Below, in pieces: positions 1-6,693 of a DNA stretch of 13,835 nucleotides. The notes beneath the pieces were generated by a model. That model saw nothing but the letters and a program-made list of their open reading frames with translations. It had not been told where the DNA came from and did not search any database. Position 1 is the first letter of the stretch. The number at the start of each line of letters is the position of its first letter. The position numbers and the translations under genes were made by a program. The DNA is from Chloroflexota bacterium (GTDB lineage: Bacteria > Chloroflexota > Dehalococcoidia > Lucifugimonadales > Australimonadaceae). The stretch lies in the NCBI GenBank assembly GCA_026713505.1, contig JAPOOH010000454.1:1-13835 (forward strand), in the 5' to 3' direction.

Positions 1-1
1 C

Positions 2-271
2 AGCTGCGGGCGCAACTACTCCTGCGGTACGGTGAATGGGATCCGGGAGTGCGCCGGTGAAGTGCACACATGCGGTGTTACCTTCGAGGGTACCGTCGTC
101 TGCTGGGGGGATGACAGCGCCGGGCAGTCCACGCCACCCGCAAGCTTGACGAGCACCGGACAAACAGGCGACGGGACAGGAGAAACTACGGACTCAGAGG
201 CGGATCCCTTTGACATCGACGACATACCGCCGCCGCCATTGCCGCCCGGCGTGCCGCCTCCCGAGAACTGA
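2..271 (+). CDS. RCC1-repeat protein, C-terminal fragment
   Basis: The reading frame is open from the window edge and ends at a TGA at 269-271, leaving 89 residues of the C-terminus. Two signatures of bacterial RCC1-type beta-propeller repeats are visible: H-T-C-G-V followed by G-T-V-V-C-W-G-D, then G-Q-S-T-P-P. This spacing is typical of the last blade of such repeats, which usually sit in secreted or surface proteins. After the repeat comes a low-complexity Gly/Thr/Asp tail and a final proline-rich stretch. The Cys pairs in successive repeats often form disulfides in exported members, which is family knowledge and not shown here. The start, any signal peptide and the full repeat number lie outside the window. 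The gene converges with the cupin gene, with only 9 bp between the stop codons. Confidence 0.75.
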   Translation, partial: SCGRNYSCGTVNGIRECAGEVHTCGVTFEGTVVCWGDDSAGQSTPPASLTSTGQTGDGTGETTDSEADPFDIDDIPPPPLPPGVPPPEN

Positions 272-280
272 TTCGCCCTA

Positions 281-1411
281 CTACTCCCCGCGCAGACGGG
301 GGATGAACTCCGCCATCTGGGACTCCGCGCCGGACCTGGCGAGCGTCTCGACGAACATGTCGTGGATGATGGGGTCTTCGTTCTCGTACTCGATCTGCCC
401 GCCGCCCTGGTTCACGTCCACGTCGGTCTCGCCTTCCATCGCGACGCCGAGCGAGAAGTAGTACTTCTGGCTGCCCCAGCGGAAGGCGAGGTACCGGGCG
501 GGAGTCGCGCCTCCGTTGAAATGCTGGTGGAACCAGCCATTCGGGGGCACCACGAGCGAACCCGGCTTCCAGTCGACGCGCTCCATGCCGTCGTGCGGGC
601 TGCCGTGGGACGGCCAGAGCAGCGAGTAGCCCTCGCCCTTGATGATGATGACGTGCGCACCAGGGCCGTGCCGGTGCGCCTTCTTGTAGGTGCCGACGGG
701 GAACTGCGAGATATGCGCCGTCTGGGTCTGGTCGGCGAGCTCGAACTTCATGTGTGCGCCGCCTGCGCCACGCTCCTTCCAGGTGAACGTCGTGAAGGTC
801 TCGATGTCCGGCACGAAGTTCGTCTCCCAGGCGTTTGTCCGTCCGGTGGTGGCTGTCCACATCGTTCCCTCGCCCTGGAAATGCTTCGGGTTGCCGATGC
901 GGTCTTCGAAAACGTACTGGTTGTTGAAGATGAACCCTTCGTTGTGGAAGAGGTTGATGGTGATCGGGGCGGTCGTCACCGCGACGAAGCGGGCAGGCTC
1001 CGAGCCGCTGCCATTCATATGCTGATGCCAGACGTTGATGGGGATGGAAAAGACACTGCCCCGCTTCCATTCAAAGCTTGTCCGGCTGTTGGGATCGTCG
1101 CCAACGAGGGTCGCGCCCCGGCCCTCCAGCACGTAGATGTTCTTCTCAAAGATGTGCTTCTCCGGCGCCATCTTGGCGCCGGGCGGGATCTCGGCGACGT
1201 ACGCGTCGTTGGTGTCGCCTGCGCCATCGAGGTTGATGTAGGTGCCCAGGCAGTCCAGGCGCGCCCACGGCTTCACCTCGACGGTGCGGAGGTCGTCCAC
1301 CGCGAACCCGGTGATGACCGGGATGCCTTCCTTCTCCTGGAAAACGCGGTAAGCGTTGTATTTGACGATGCGGTTAAAGTCTGGGCGTGCCTCAGGCGTG
1401 GACGTTGTCAT
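281..1411 (-). CDS. Two-domain cupin (bicupin) protein
   Basis: The 376-residue protein has two cupin barrels. In the first, motif 1 runs from G78 through E84, H86 and E89 to G97, and motif 2 contains P124 and W-H-Q-H-M-N (128-133). In the second, motif 1 is G240...H246-R-H248...H253...G259, and motif 2 is W-F-H-Q-H-F-N (293-299). Cupins of this layout include gentisate dioxygenase-like enzymes. Automated pipelines also label similar proteins 'ethanolamine ammonia lyase-activating protein', which I would not trust as a function. The substrate is unknown. The ATG at 1411 is preceded by AGGAGGA with a 5-base spacer, so the start is secure. There is no signal peptide, so it should be cytoplasmic. 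It lies 58 bp downstream of tRNA-Gly on the same strand and no closer promoter is obvious. The two metal sites differ (see findings). Confidence 0.85.
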   Translation of the reverse strand: MTTSTPEARPDFNRIVKYNAYRVFQEKEGIPVITGFAVDDLRTVEVKPWARLDCLGTYINLDGAGDTNDAYVAEIPPGAKMAPEKHIFEKNIYVLEGRGATLVGDDPNSRTSFEWKRGSVFSIPINVWHQHMNGSGSEPARFVAVTTAPITINLFHNEGFIFNNQYVFEDRIGNPKHFQGEGTMWTATTGRTNAWETNFVPDIETFTTFTWKERGAGGAHMKFELADQTQTAHISQFPVGTYKKAHRHGPGAHVIIIKGEGYSLLWPSHGSPHDGMERVDWKPGSLVVPPNGWFHQHFNGGATPARYLAFRWGSQKYYFSLGVAMEGETDVDVNQGGGQIEYENEDPIIHDMFVETLARSGAESQMAEFIPRLRGE

Positions 1412-1469
1412 CGGACTCCTCCTGTGACGGACGGGCTAGCCGGTTCTGTGCAAGAACGAGGGAGTGTCG

Positions 1470-1544
1470 TGGAGCGGGCGATGGGATTCGAACCCACGGC
1501 CCTCTGCTTGGGAAGCAGATGCTCTACCCCTGAGCTACGCCCGC
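1470..1544 (-). tRNA. tRNA-Gly (anticodon CCC)
   Basis: The 75-base gene folds into a complete cloverleaf. The acceptor stem is GCGGGCG paired with CGCCCGC, the D arm is GCTC/GAGC, and the anticodon stem is TCTGC/GCAGA around the loop TTCCCAA, giving anticodon CCC for the glycine codon GGG. The variable loop is five bases and the T arm is GTGGG-TTCGAAT-CCCAT with one G-T pair. The discriminator base is T and CCA is encoded in the DNA. A promoter lies directly upstream. Confidence 0.97.
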
Positions 1545-1555
1545 GCCGTGCGGAG

Positions 1556-1584
1556 ATTGTAGCGCGGTTCAGGCGAGTTGGCAC
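1556..1584 (-). promoter_or_regulatory. Sigma70-type promoter of tRNA-Gly
   Basis: On the minus strand, GTGCCA (1579-1584; 4 of 6 matches to TTGACA) and TACAAT (1556-1561; 5 of 6 matches to TATAAT) are 17 bases apart. Transcription would start around 1549, a few bases before the mature tRNA 5' end at 1544. The elements begin within the few bases after the stop of the upstream zinc-finger gene. Confidence 0.7.
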
Positions 1585-1587
1585 GCT

Positions 1588-2082
1588 CTAGGGCGCCAGA
1601 CGAGACCAGGCGACGGCCATCGCTACGCCGATGGCCGCAAGGCGAAACAGTCCCCCGGGGAAGTCAGCCAGGGCGTCCAGCAGCATCAGGGGTGTGGCGA
1701 TGACCACACTCCACAGTCCCATCCACTGGTAGACGCGCCCCCTGCGACGATTGACCGCTCTGCTGACTGCCTCACCGAGGACATACCCCAGCCCCAGCAT
1801 CACGAAGAAGAGGAAGAACCCTCCGAAAGGGATCACCCTGAAGACGATCTGCAGGGCGATGAAGCCGGCTACCCCGGCCCCGAAGGCGGCGGCGAGGCCA
1901 CGCATGACGTAACTGGTGGAGACGGCATGGGTCGGCAGCCGCACCGGAGCGCCGCACTCCCTGCAGCGTATGCCGACGGGGTGCTGGCGCATGCACTCCG
2001 TGCAGATGGGACGCTCGCAGCTGCCGCAGCGCAGCCCTGTCTCGCGATCGGGGTGCCAGTGGCACATGGCTGGCTGTGTCAT
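1588..2082 (-). CDS. Membrane protein with N-terminal B-box-like zinc finger
   Basis: The 164-residue protein opens with a compact Cys/His domain: C7, H10, C19, C22, C27, C30, H34, C40 and C43. The layout C-x-W-H-P-x-R-E-T followed by CxxC, CxxC and CxxC resembles the B-box-like zinc domain found at the N-terminus of many actinobacterial rhomboid proteases. After residue 57 come about four hydrophobic segments (roughly 60-80, 86-105, 120-138 and 143-160). No rhomboid catalytic G-x-S-G or partner His is present, so it is not a rhomboid protease. The start ATG overlaps the plsY stop (ATGA), with CGGAGG just upstream inside plsY, which indicates translational coupling. The function is unknown. 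A role in membrane protein interaction is only a guess. Confidence 0.8.
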   Translation of the reverse strand: MTQPAMCHWHPDRETGLRCGSCERPICTECMRQHPVGIRCRECGAPVRLPTHAVSTSYVMRGLAAAFGAGVAGFIALQIVFRVIPFGGFFLFFVMLGLGYVLGEAVSRAVNRRRGRVYQWMGLWSVVIATPLMLLDALADFPGGLFRLAAIGVAMAVAWSRLAP

Positions 2083-2759
2083 TCAGCCTCCGTTCGGGGC
2101 GTGTTCCGCTGTACCCAGGCGTCGTGGTCCGCGATGTCGCGGTCGTACATGAGGCGGTTGAAGAGCAGTTGCGGCAGCGGCACGTCCGAGCCTCGAAACG
2201 AGTTGGAGGCGAGGCGCTTGACCACGGTAACAAGCAGCAGCCCCGTCATGAGCAACACGACGGCCGACGGCCTCTGGAAGTAGAGCGCTACGAACGGCAG
2301 GGAAGCGAAACCCAGCAGCACCCAGACACCGGATGCCTTGGTGAACTGCCATCCGGCACTCGTGATGACGATGAAGAAGGCGAGTTCCAACCGCCCGAGT
2401 GCGAGAAGCGCTCCCACTGACGGTGCAACGCCCCTGCCACCCTTGAATCCCAGGGTGACGGGCCAGTTGTGGCCGATGACGGCGAGCAGGCCCGCCGCCG
2501 CCTGCACCTCGATGCCCAGGCCGAGCGCCCGTGCGAGGTAGACAGGTGTGAGCCCCTTCACGAACAGGTCGAATATGCCGACGGGCAGGATCCAGAACCG
2601 GCCAACGTTGTAGTAGACGTTCGACGCGCCGATGGTCCCGCTGCCGACCTTGCGAAGGTCGATGCCCTTGACCAGGCGAGCAACGATCCAGGCGGCAGGC
2701 ACAGAGCCCAACAGGTAAGCATAGGTGAGCACCAGCGCCGTCTGCAGGGAATCGTCCAT
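2079..2759 (-). CDS. plsY: Glycerol-3-phosphate acyltransferase PlsY
   Basis: PlsY transfers an acyl group from acyl-phosphate to glycerol 3-phosphate, the first acylation in phosphatidic acid synthesis, at the cytoplasmic membrane. Family hallmarks are L-G-S-V-P (17-21), D-L-R-K-V-G-S-G (34-41) followed by I-G-A-S-N, and the strong motif G-H-N-W-P-V-T-L-G-F-K-G-G-R-G-V-A (96-112). The 226 residues contain several hydrophobic segments. The family is usually about 200 residues, and here there is an extra hydrophilic tail of about 30. The open frame extends upstream to 2885, but the ATG at 2759 starts the normal N-terminus, 11 bp after the PHP gene stop. No strong ribosome binding site is visible, so coupling to the upstream gene is likely. 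The canonical G-S-G-N motif reads G-S-G-T here. Confidence 0.9.
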   Translation of the reverse strand: MDDSLQTALVLTYAYLLGSVPAAWIVARLVKGIDLRKVGSGTIGASNVYYNVGRFWILPVGIFDLFVKGLTPVYLARALGLGIEVQAAAGLLAVIGHNWPVTLGFKGGRGVAPSVGALLALGRLELAFFIVITSAGWQFTKASGVWVLLGFASLPFVALYFQRPSAVVLLMTGLLLVTVVKRLASNSFRGSDVPLPQLLFNRLMYDRDIADHDAWVQRNTPRTEAE

Positions 2760-2770
2760 CGCGGGTGGCT

Positions 2771-3607
2771 CTATCCGGCTCCAGCGAGGCGCTCGAGCGC
2801 CTCCAGCACTTCCAAGGGAGGCCCGTCCGTTCCGGGAAGCGCCTCGTCCTCGTACCCCATCGCATGATAGTCGCTCCCGCCACACGGCAGGAGGCCGTAC
2901 CGCATGGCGAGGCCGAACAGAAAGCGCTGCTCCTCCTCGCTGAAGTTGGCGTAGTGCGCTTCGATCCCCACGATGCCCATGTCAGGAAGCCGCGGCACGA
3001 TGGTTTCGTATTCTTCGACGTAGAGCGGATGCGCGAGCACGGCCGCGCCACCCGCGCTGCGTATGGTGCATGCGGCGTCTTCCAGTGTGACTCCCGAGCG
3101 GCCGACGAACGCTTCGCCTCCGTTGTTCAGCAGGCCGTTGAACGCGTCCTTGTAGTGCGTGAGGTAGCCGCGCTCCACCATCGCGTGTGCGATGTGAGGA
3201 CGCCCGATGCTCGCCCCCGCCGCGATCTCCTGGACTCGCTCCCAGTCCAGGGGGTAGCCGAGCCGCTCGAGATTCGCGAGCATCCGCCGTCCCCGCTCCT
3301 CGCGCTCTTCCCGGAGTGCAGAGAGTTGCCGTTGCAGAGCTGTGTCGGAGCAGTCCACGAAGTAGCCGAGCAGGTGCACGTCCGAATCGCCCCTCGTAGG
3401 ATGCGAGGCGCTGATCTCGATACCGGAGACGATGCGCAACGATGGGTGAGCGTCAGCAGCGGCGACGGCCTCGTCGAGGCCCTCGGTGGAGTCATGGTCG
3501 GTGAGCGCAGCCACGCTGATGTCCCGCTGCGCGAGGAGTTCCACGAGCGCGGTAGGCGTCAGCCGCCCATCCGACCTCGTGGAGTGCATGTGGAGGTCTA
3601 TCTTCAT
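2771..3607 (-). CDS. PHP-domain metal-dependent phosphoesterase (RNase AM/TrpH-like)
   Basis: The 278-residue protein carries the full set of PHP metal ligands: D-L-H-M-H-S (4-9), D13, T-D-H-D-S (36-40), G-I-E-I-S (62-66), H78, R-P-H-I-A (136-140), A-H-P (192-194) and G-G-S-D-Y-H (243-248). This pattern and length match the TrpH/YciV group, whose characterised members are 5'-3' exonucleases (RNase AM) or 3',5'-nucleoside bisphosphatases. The precise substrate is inferred only from the family. The frame extends to an ATG at 3637, but that codon lies inside a hairpin without a ribosome binding site. The ATG at 3607, with GGAG three bases upstream and M-K-I-D-L-H-M-H at the N-terminus, is preferred. 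It follows rny by about 55 bp, so two RNA-related enzymes are neighbours. Confidence 0.88.
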   Translation of the reverse strand: MKIDLHMHSTRSDGRLTPTALVELLAQRDISVAALTDHDSTEGLDEAVAAADAHPSLRIVSGIEISASHPTRGDSDVHLLGYFVDCSDTALQRQLSALREEREERGRRMLANLERLGYPLDWERVQEIAAGASIGRPHIAHAMVERGYLTHYKDAFNGLLNNGGEAFVGRSGVTLEDAACTIRSAGGAAVLAHPLYVEEYETIVPRLPDMGIVGIEAHYANFSEEEQRFLFGLAMRYGLLPCGGSDYHAMGYEDEALPGTDGPPLEVLEALERLAGAG

Positions 3608-3620
3608 GGTCTCCGTCAAC

Positions 3621-3652
3621 TGCGTTGCCCGCGCCATGGCACGGGCAACGCA
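3621..3652. repeat. 11-bp perfect inverted repeat between rny and PHP gene
   Basis: TGCGTTGCCCG (3621-3631) is matched perfectly by CGGGCAACGCA (3642-3652). The ten-base centre contains a further inner GCCATGGC palindrome, so the transcript could form one long hairpin. It sits 10 bases after the rny stop codon. No T-run follows on the minus strand, so it is not a classical intrinsic terminator. It may be an RNA stability or processing element. Confidence 0.8.
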
Positions 3653-3661
3653 CTACGGGTC

Positions 3662-5191
3662 CTAGCGGGCAACCTCGGTGGCCCGGGTCTCGCGCACCAC
3701 AGTGACAACGATCTCGCCGGGGTAGACGAGGTTCTCTTCGATCTTGCGGACTACTTTGCGGGCAAGGCTGGAAGCCTCCACGTCGTCTATCTCTTCGGGC
3801 TGCACGAGGATGCGCACCTCTCGCCCCGCCTGTATGGCGTACGACTTCTGCACGCCGTCGAAGCTGTTGGCGACGTCTTCCAGCGCCTCCAGCCGCTTGA
3901 GGTAGAGCTCCACAGTGTCACGGCGCGAGCCAGGGCGCGCGGCGCTGATGGCATCCGCCGCGGCGACGACGAAGGCCTCGACAGAACCCCTGTCGTCGTC
4001 ATGGTGTTCGTTGATGGCGGCGGTTACCGCGGGCGACAGCGAGTAGCGCCGGGCCACTTCCTCCCCGAGCTCGATGTGGGTCCCCTCGAACTCGTGGGTG
4101 AGGGCCTTCCCGATGTCGTGCAACAGACCTCCGGCCTTGGAGGTCTGGACGTCCGCTTCTATCTCCCCGGCGACCAGGCCCGCGATGCGCGCGACCTCGA
4201 CGGAGTGCTGCAGGACGTTCTCGCCGTAGCTGTAGCGATATTGGAGCCTGCCGAGGAGCTTGATGAGCTCCGGGTGCAGTCCGCGGACGCCTGCGTCCAG
4301 CACGGCCTGTTCGCCCGAACGGTCGATGGAGTCATCCACTTCCTTCTGCGCCTTGGTCACAGCCTCCTCGACGCGCGCAGGATGGATGCGCCCGTCCGAG
4401 ATGAGGTTCGTGAGCGCGACCTTCGCCACCTCGCGGCGGATAGGGTCGAAGCAGGAAACCGTCACCGCCTCCGGCGTGTCGTCGATGATGAGATCGACTC
4501 CCGTGGCGGCTTCGATGGCGCGGATGTTGCGGCCCTCTCGGCCGATGAGGCGGCCCTTCATCTCGTCGTTCGGCAGCGCCACCTGGGATGTGGTGGACTC
4601 GTTGACCACGTCTGAGGCAAGTCGCTGGATGGAGAGTGCGATGGTCTTCTTCGCTTTCTCGTCCACTTCACCGAGCATCTTCTGTTCGAGCGCATAGTAG
4701 CGCTTGGCGAGTTCGTGTTCGGCCTCGGCCTCGGCGTTCTGCATAATCTGGGCTTTCGCCTCCTGAACGCTGAGGTTCGCGACCTGTTCCAGCTTCACGG
4801 ACTGCTCGGCCTTGAGCGCCTCGGCTTCCTCGTGCCGCTGCTCGACGTCCTGCTCGCGGTCGGTAAGGCGATGCTCGCGTAGTTCCAGCCTCTCCTGCCG
4901 GGTGTCGAGGCTCTCGCTGCGGCTGGCGAGCCGGTTCTCGGCGCGTTGCACCTCCCTCCGCCTCTCACGCAGCTCGGTCTCTGCTTCCTGTTTCGCCTTC
5001 AGCGCTTCTTCCTTGGCCTCCAATAGAGCGCGCTTCTTCTCTTCTTCCGCGCTCGCGATGATGCGCGCGGCTTCATCATGTGCCGTTCCCAGGCGCTTGC
5101 TCTGCCCCATTCTCCGGACGAACAAGACCACCACGATGCCTACGATGACCCCGCCTACTGCTCCTGCAATGCCAACGACCAACGCTTCCAT
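3662..5191 (-). CDS. rny: Ribonuclease Y
   Basis: RNase Y is the membrane-anchored endoribonuclease that starts mRNA decay in many bacteria lacking RNase E. The 509-residue product has the standard order: a transmembrane anchor (about 3-25), a long Lys/Glu/Arg-rich coiled coil (about 35-200), a KH domain with G-R-L-I-G-R-E-G-R-N (213-222), and an HD domain with the metal site H329 (L-Q-H-S), H358-D359 (L-L-H-D-I-G-K-A) and the later E-H-H (395-397). The length matches the family (about 520). The open frame extends to 5320, but the ATG at 5191 starts directly at the membrane anchor and has AGGAG six bases upstream. It follows recA on the same strand after about 260 bp without a recX gene. Confidence 0.96.
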   Translation of the reverse strand: MEALVVGIAGAVGGVIVGIVVVLFVRRMGQSKRLGTAHDEAARIIASAEEEKKRALLEAKEEALKAKQEAETELRERRREVQRAENRLASRSESLDTRQERLELREHRLTDREQDVEQRHEEAEALKAEQSVKLEQVANLSVQEAKAQIMQNAEAEAEHELAKRYYALEQKMLGEVDEKAKKTIALSIQRLASDVVNESTTSQVALPNDEMKGRLIGREGRNIRAIEAATGVDLIIDDTPEAVTVSCFDPIRREVAKVALTNLISDGRIHPARVEEAVTKAQKEVDDSIDRSGEQAVLDAGVRGLHPELIKLLGRLQYRYSYGENVLQHSVEVARIAGLVAGEIEADVQTSKAGGLLHDIGKALTHEFEGTHIELGEEVARRYSLSPAVTAAINEHHDDDRGSVEAFVVAAADAISAARPGSRRDTVELYLKRLEALEDVANSFDGVQKSYAIQAGREVRILVQPEEIDDVEASSLARKVVRKIEENLVYPGEIVVTVVRETRATEVAR

Positions 5192-5224
5192 GAGCGTCTC
5201 CTTTCGGGCTCGGCCCGCGCGCGC

Positions 5225-5242
5225 GTCCCCGTCGAGGGGGAC
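5225..5242 (-). promoter_or_regulatory. Hairpin in the rny leader
   Basis: GTCCCC (5225-5230) and GGGGAC (5237-5242) form a perfect 6-bp stem with a 6-base loop, about 35 bases upstream of the rny start codon. In the rest of 5192-5455, apart from the recA-proximal hairpin, I see no gene and no convincing promoter. Short repeats there (GGTAGCGGG at 5285 and 5351; GAAGCGCACG at 5303 and 5388) have no known role. Confidence 0.45.
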
Positions 5243-5401
5243 CGGACAGGCCGGCCTTTGGCTATAGACAGACGACGGTTCCCCGGTAGCGGGAGCGGCA
5301 GCGAAGCGCACGCGCATCACAGTTCCACGGCGCGCAGGCCGCAGGCGCGAGGTAGCGGGTGTGGTGCCCGCTGTTCTGTGCGTCGGTGAAGCGCACGTTA
5401 T

Positions 5402-5437
5402 CTGCCACCGCCGTCCTTTATTGCCCGGCGGTGGCAG
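5402..5437 (-). terminator. 12-bp perfect hairpin downstream of recA
   Basis: CTGCCACCGCCG (5402-5413) pairs perfectly with CGGCGGTGGCAG (5426-5437) around a 12-base loop, beginning 18 bases after the recA stop codon on the minus strand. The stem is strong and GC-rich, but it is followed by ATAACG and not by a T-run. It may be a terminator-like or 3'-end stabilising structure, or a processing site between recA and rny. Confidence 0.6.
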
Positions 5438-5455
5438 CCAGTGAGACGATGCCGG

Positions 5456-6505
5456 TTATCCGGTTGCCGGAACTGCCGGCTCGAGTTCGCTCTCAGGCAC
5501 GGGAGCCTCGTTGTGTCCATTCGCGGCGTCCGTGCCGCGAACGATGGCCTCGATCTGGGCGGCGACTTCCGGGTTTGCGGTGAGGAACGTCTTGGCGTTC
5601 TCCCTGCCCTGCCCCAACCGCGTCTCGTTGAATGAGTAGCTGGCGCCGGACTTCCGGATGATCCCCATCCCCACGCCGAGGTCGATCAGGTCTCCCTCTT
5701 TGCTGATGCCCACCTTGAACATGATGTCGAACTCGGCTTGCCTGAAGGGTGGGGCGACCTTGTTCTTGACGACCTTCGCCCTGACCCGTGAGCCGACGGG
5801 GTCCGTCCCCTGCTTGAGCGTTTCTATGCGCCGCAGGTCTATGCGGACGGAGCTGTAGAACTTGAGCGCCCTGCCTCCTGGAGTGACTTCCGGACTCCCG
5901 AAGAAGACTCCCACCTTCTCCCGCAGCTGGTTCACAAACACCACTGCGGTGTGAGAGACGTTGGTTGCCGGGGTGAGCTTGCGAAGGGCCTGCGACATCA
6001 GCCGGGCCTGCAGCCCGACGTGGGTGTCGCCCATGTCTCCCTCGAGCTCCGCCCGGGGCACCAGGGCGGCGACGCTGTCCACGACGACAACGTCCACGGC
6101 GCCGCTGCGCACGAGATACTCCACGATCTCCAGCGCCTGCTCGCCCGAGTCAGGCTGGGAGATGAGGAGCGAGTCCACCTGAACGCCGCAGCGCGCGGCG
6201 TAGGTGGGGTCCAGCGCGTGCTCAGCGTCTATGTACGCGGCGGTGCCGCCACGACGCTGCGCTTCCGCAACGATGTGGCTGCAGAGCGTTGACTTCCCTG
6301 CGGACTCCGCTCCGAATATCTCGGTGACCCGCCCCCTTGGGATTCCTCCTATACCCAGGGCCAGGTCCAGTGCGATGGAGCCCGTGGGGATGGCTTCCAC
6401 ATGCATGCTGTGGGTGGCTTCACCCAGCCGCATGATCGCCCCTTGCCCGAACTGCCGTTCTATCTGCCCGAGAGCCAGTGCCAGTGCTTGTTCCTTGTCA
6501 GACAT
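5456..6505 (-). CDS. recA: Recombinase RecA
   Basis: RecA forms ATP-dependent filaments on single-stranded DNA, drives strand exchange and triggers the SOS response where LexA exists. The 349-residue product has the Walker A motif G-A-E-S-A-G-K-S-T (65-73; G-P-E-S-S-G-K-T-T in Escherichia coli), Walker B V-D-V-V-V-V-D-S-V (137-145), F-V-N-Q-L-R-E-K (190-197), and the L2-proximal P-G-G-R-A-L-K-F-Y. The frame extends to a GTG at 6535. The ATG at 6505 gives the usual RecA N-terminus (M-S-D-K-E-Q-A-L) and has an AAAGGAAG stretch immediately upstream, with a tight spacer. The C-terminus is acidic and Pro-rich, as is common for RecA. Confidence 0.97.
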   Translation of the reverse strand: MSDKEQALALALGQIERQFGQGAIMRLGEATHSMHVEAIPTGSIALDLALGIGGIPRGRVTEIFGAESAGKSTLCSHIVAEAQRRGGTAAYIDAEHALDPTYAARCGVQVDSLLISQPDSGEQALEIVEYLVRSGAVDVVVVDSVAALVPRAELEGDMGDTHVGLQARLMSQALRKLTPATNVSHTAVVFVNQLREKVGVFFGSPEVTPGGRALKFYSSVRIDLRRIETLKQGTDPVGSRVRAKVVKNKVAPPFRQAEFDIMFKVGISKEGDLIDLGVGMGIIRKSGASYSFNETRLGQGRENAKTFLTANPEVAAQIEAIVRGTDAANGHNEAPVPESELEPAVPATG

Positions 6506-6549
6506 CTTCCTTTGGCCTCGTCTCCTGGCTGCCACTCGCCAGTATTTTC

Positions 6550-6581
6550 ATCGTATCACACCCGCATCCGCGGGCTGTGTG
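6550..6581 (-). promoter_or_regulatory. Putative recA promoter with adjacent palindrome
   Basis: On the minus strand the extended -10 element TGATACGAT occupies 6550-6558 (TG-N plus TACGAT). No good -35 hexamer is found 16-18 bases upstream. Directly upstream is an inverted repeat: CCCGC (6570-6574 on the complement) and GCGGG (6561-6565) around four bases, flanked by CACA/TGTG arms. Transcription would start near 6543, giving a leader of about 38 bases. The palindrome sits where an activator or SOS-type repressor could act. The rest of 6506-6693 shows no gene. Confidence 0.45.
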
Positions 6582-6693
6582 GCGCTTGCCGACGAGTTTC
6601 CCACGCATATGGCGCAACCGCGCAAGGGGCCCGTGTCGCAGTTCTGAAAACCGCGCGAAACCGGGCCCTCGGTGGATGGTCGATCGCCTGGGT

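Noticed and set aside
286..301. CCCCG-N6-CGGGG hairpin at the convergent RCC1/cupin ends
   Set aside because: The stem is only five base pairs, lies within the cupin coding end and has no T-run on either strand.
1443..1457. GTTCT-N5-AGAAC inverted repeat as a possible SOS box
   Set aside because: It is inverted relative to the Bacillus-type GAAC-N4-GTTC site, has a 5-base centre and lies between a tRNA and a cupin gene, not near a repair gene.
362..1591. Plus-strand open frame of 409 codons opposite the cupin gene and tRNA-Gly
   Set aside because: It crosses a tRNA gene and has no domain features. The minus-strand cupin has a strong ribosome binding site and both cupin motif pairs.
2765..4615. 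Plus-strand open frame of 616 codons opposite the PHP and rny genes
   Set aside because: It runs antisense to two genes with complete family motifs. Its translation is Arg/Asp/Val/His-rich without recognisable domains, the usual result of GC-rich third positions.
5192..5320. N-terminal extension of rny to an upstream start
   Set aside because: The extra 43 residues are Arg/Ala/Pro-rich and precede the membrane anchor. The ATG at 5191 has a good ribosome binding site and gives the normal RNase Y start.
6627..6668. GGGCCCG / CGGGCCC pair downstream of nadE as a terminator
   Set aside because: GGGCCC is itself palindromic, the loop is 28 bases and no T-run follows, so it is weak evidence for termination.
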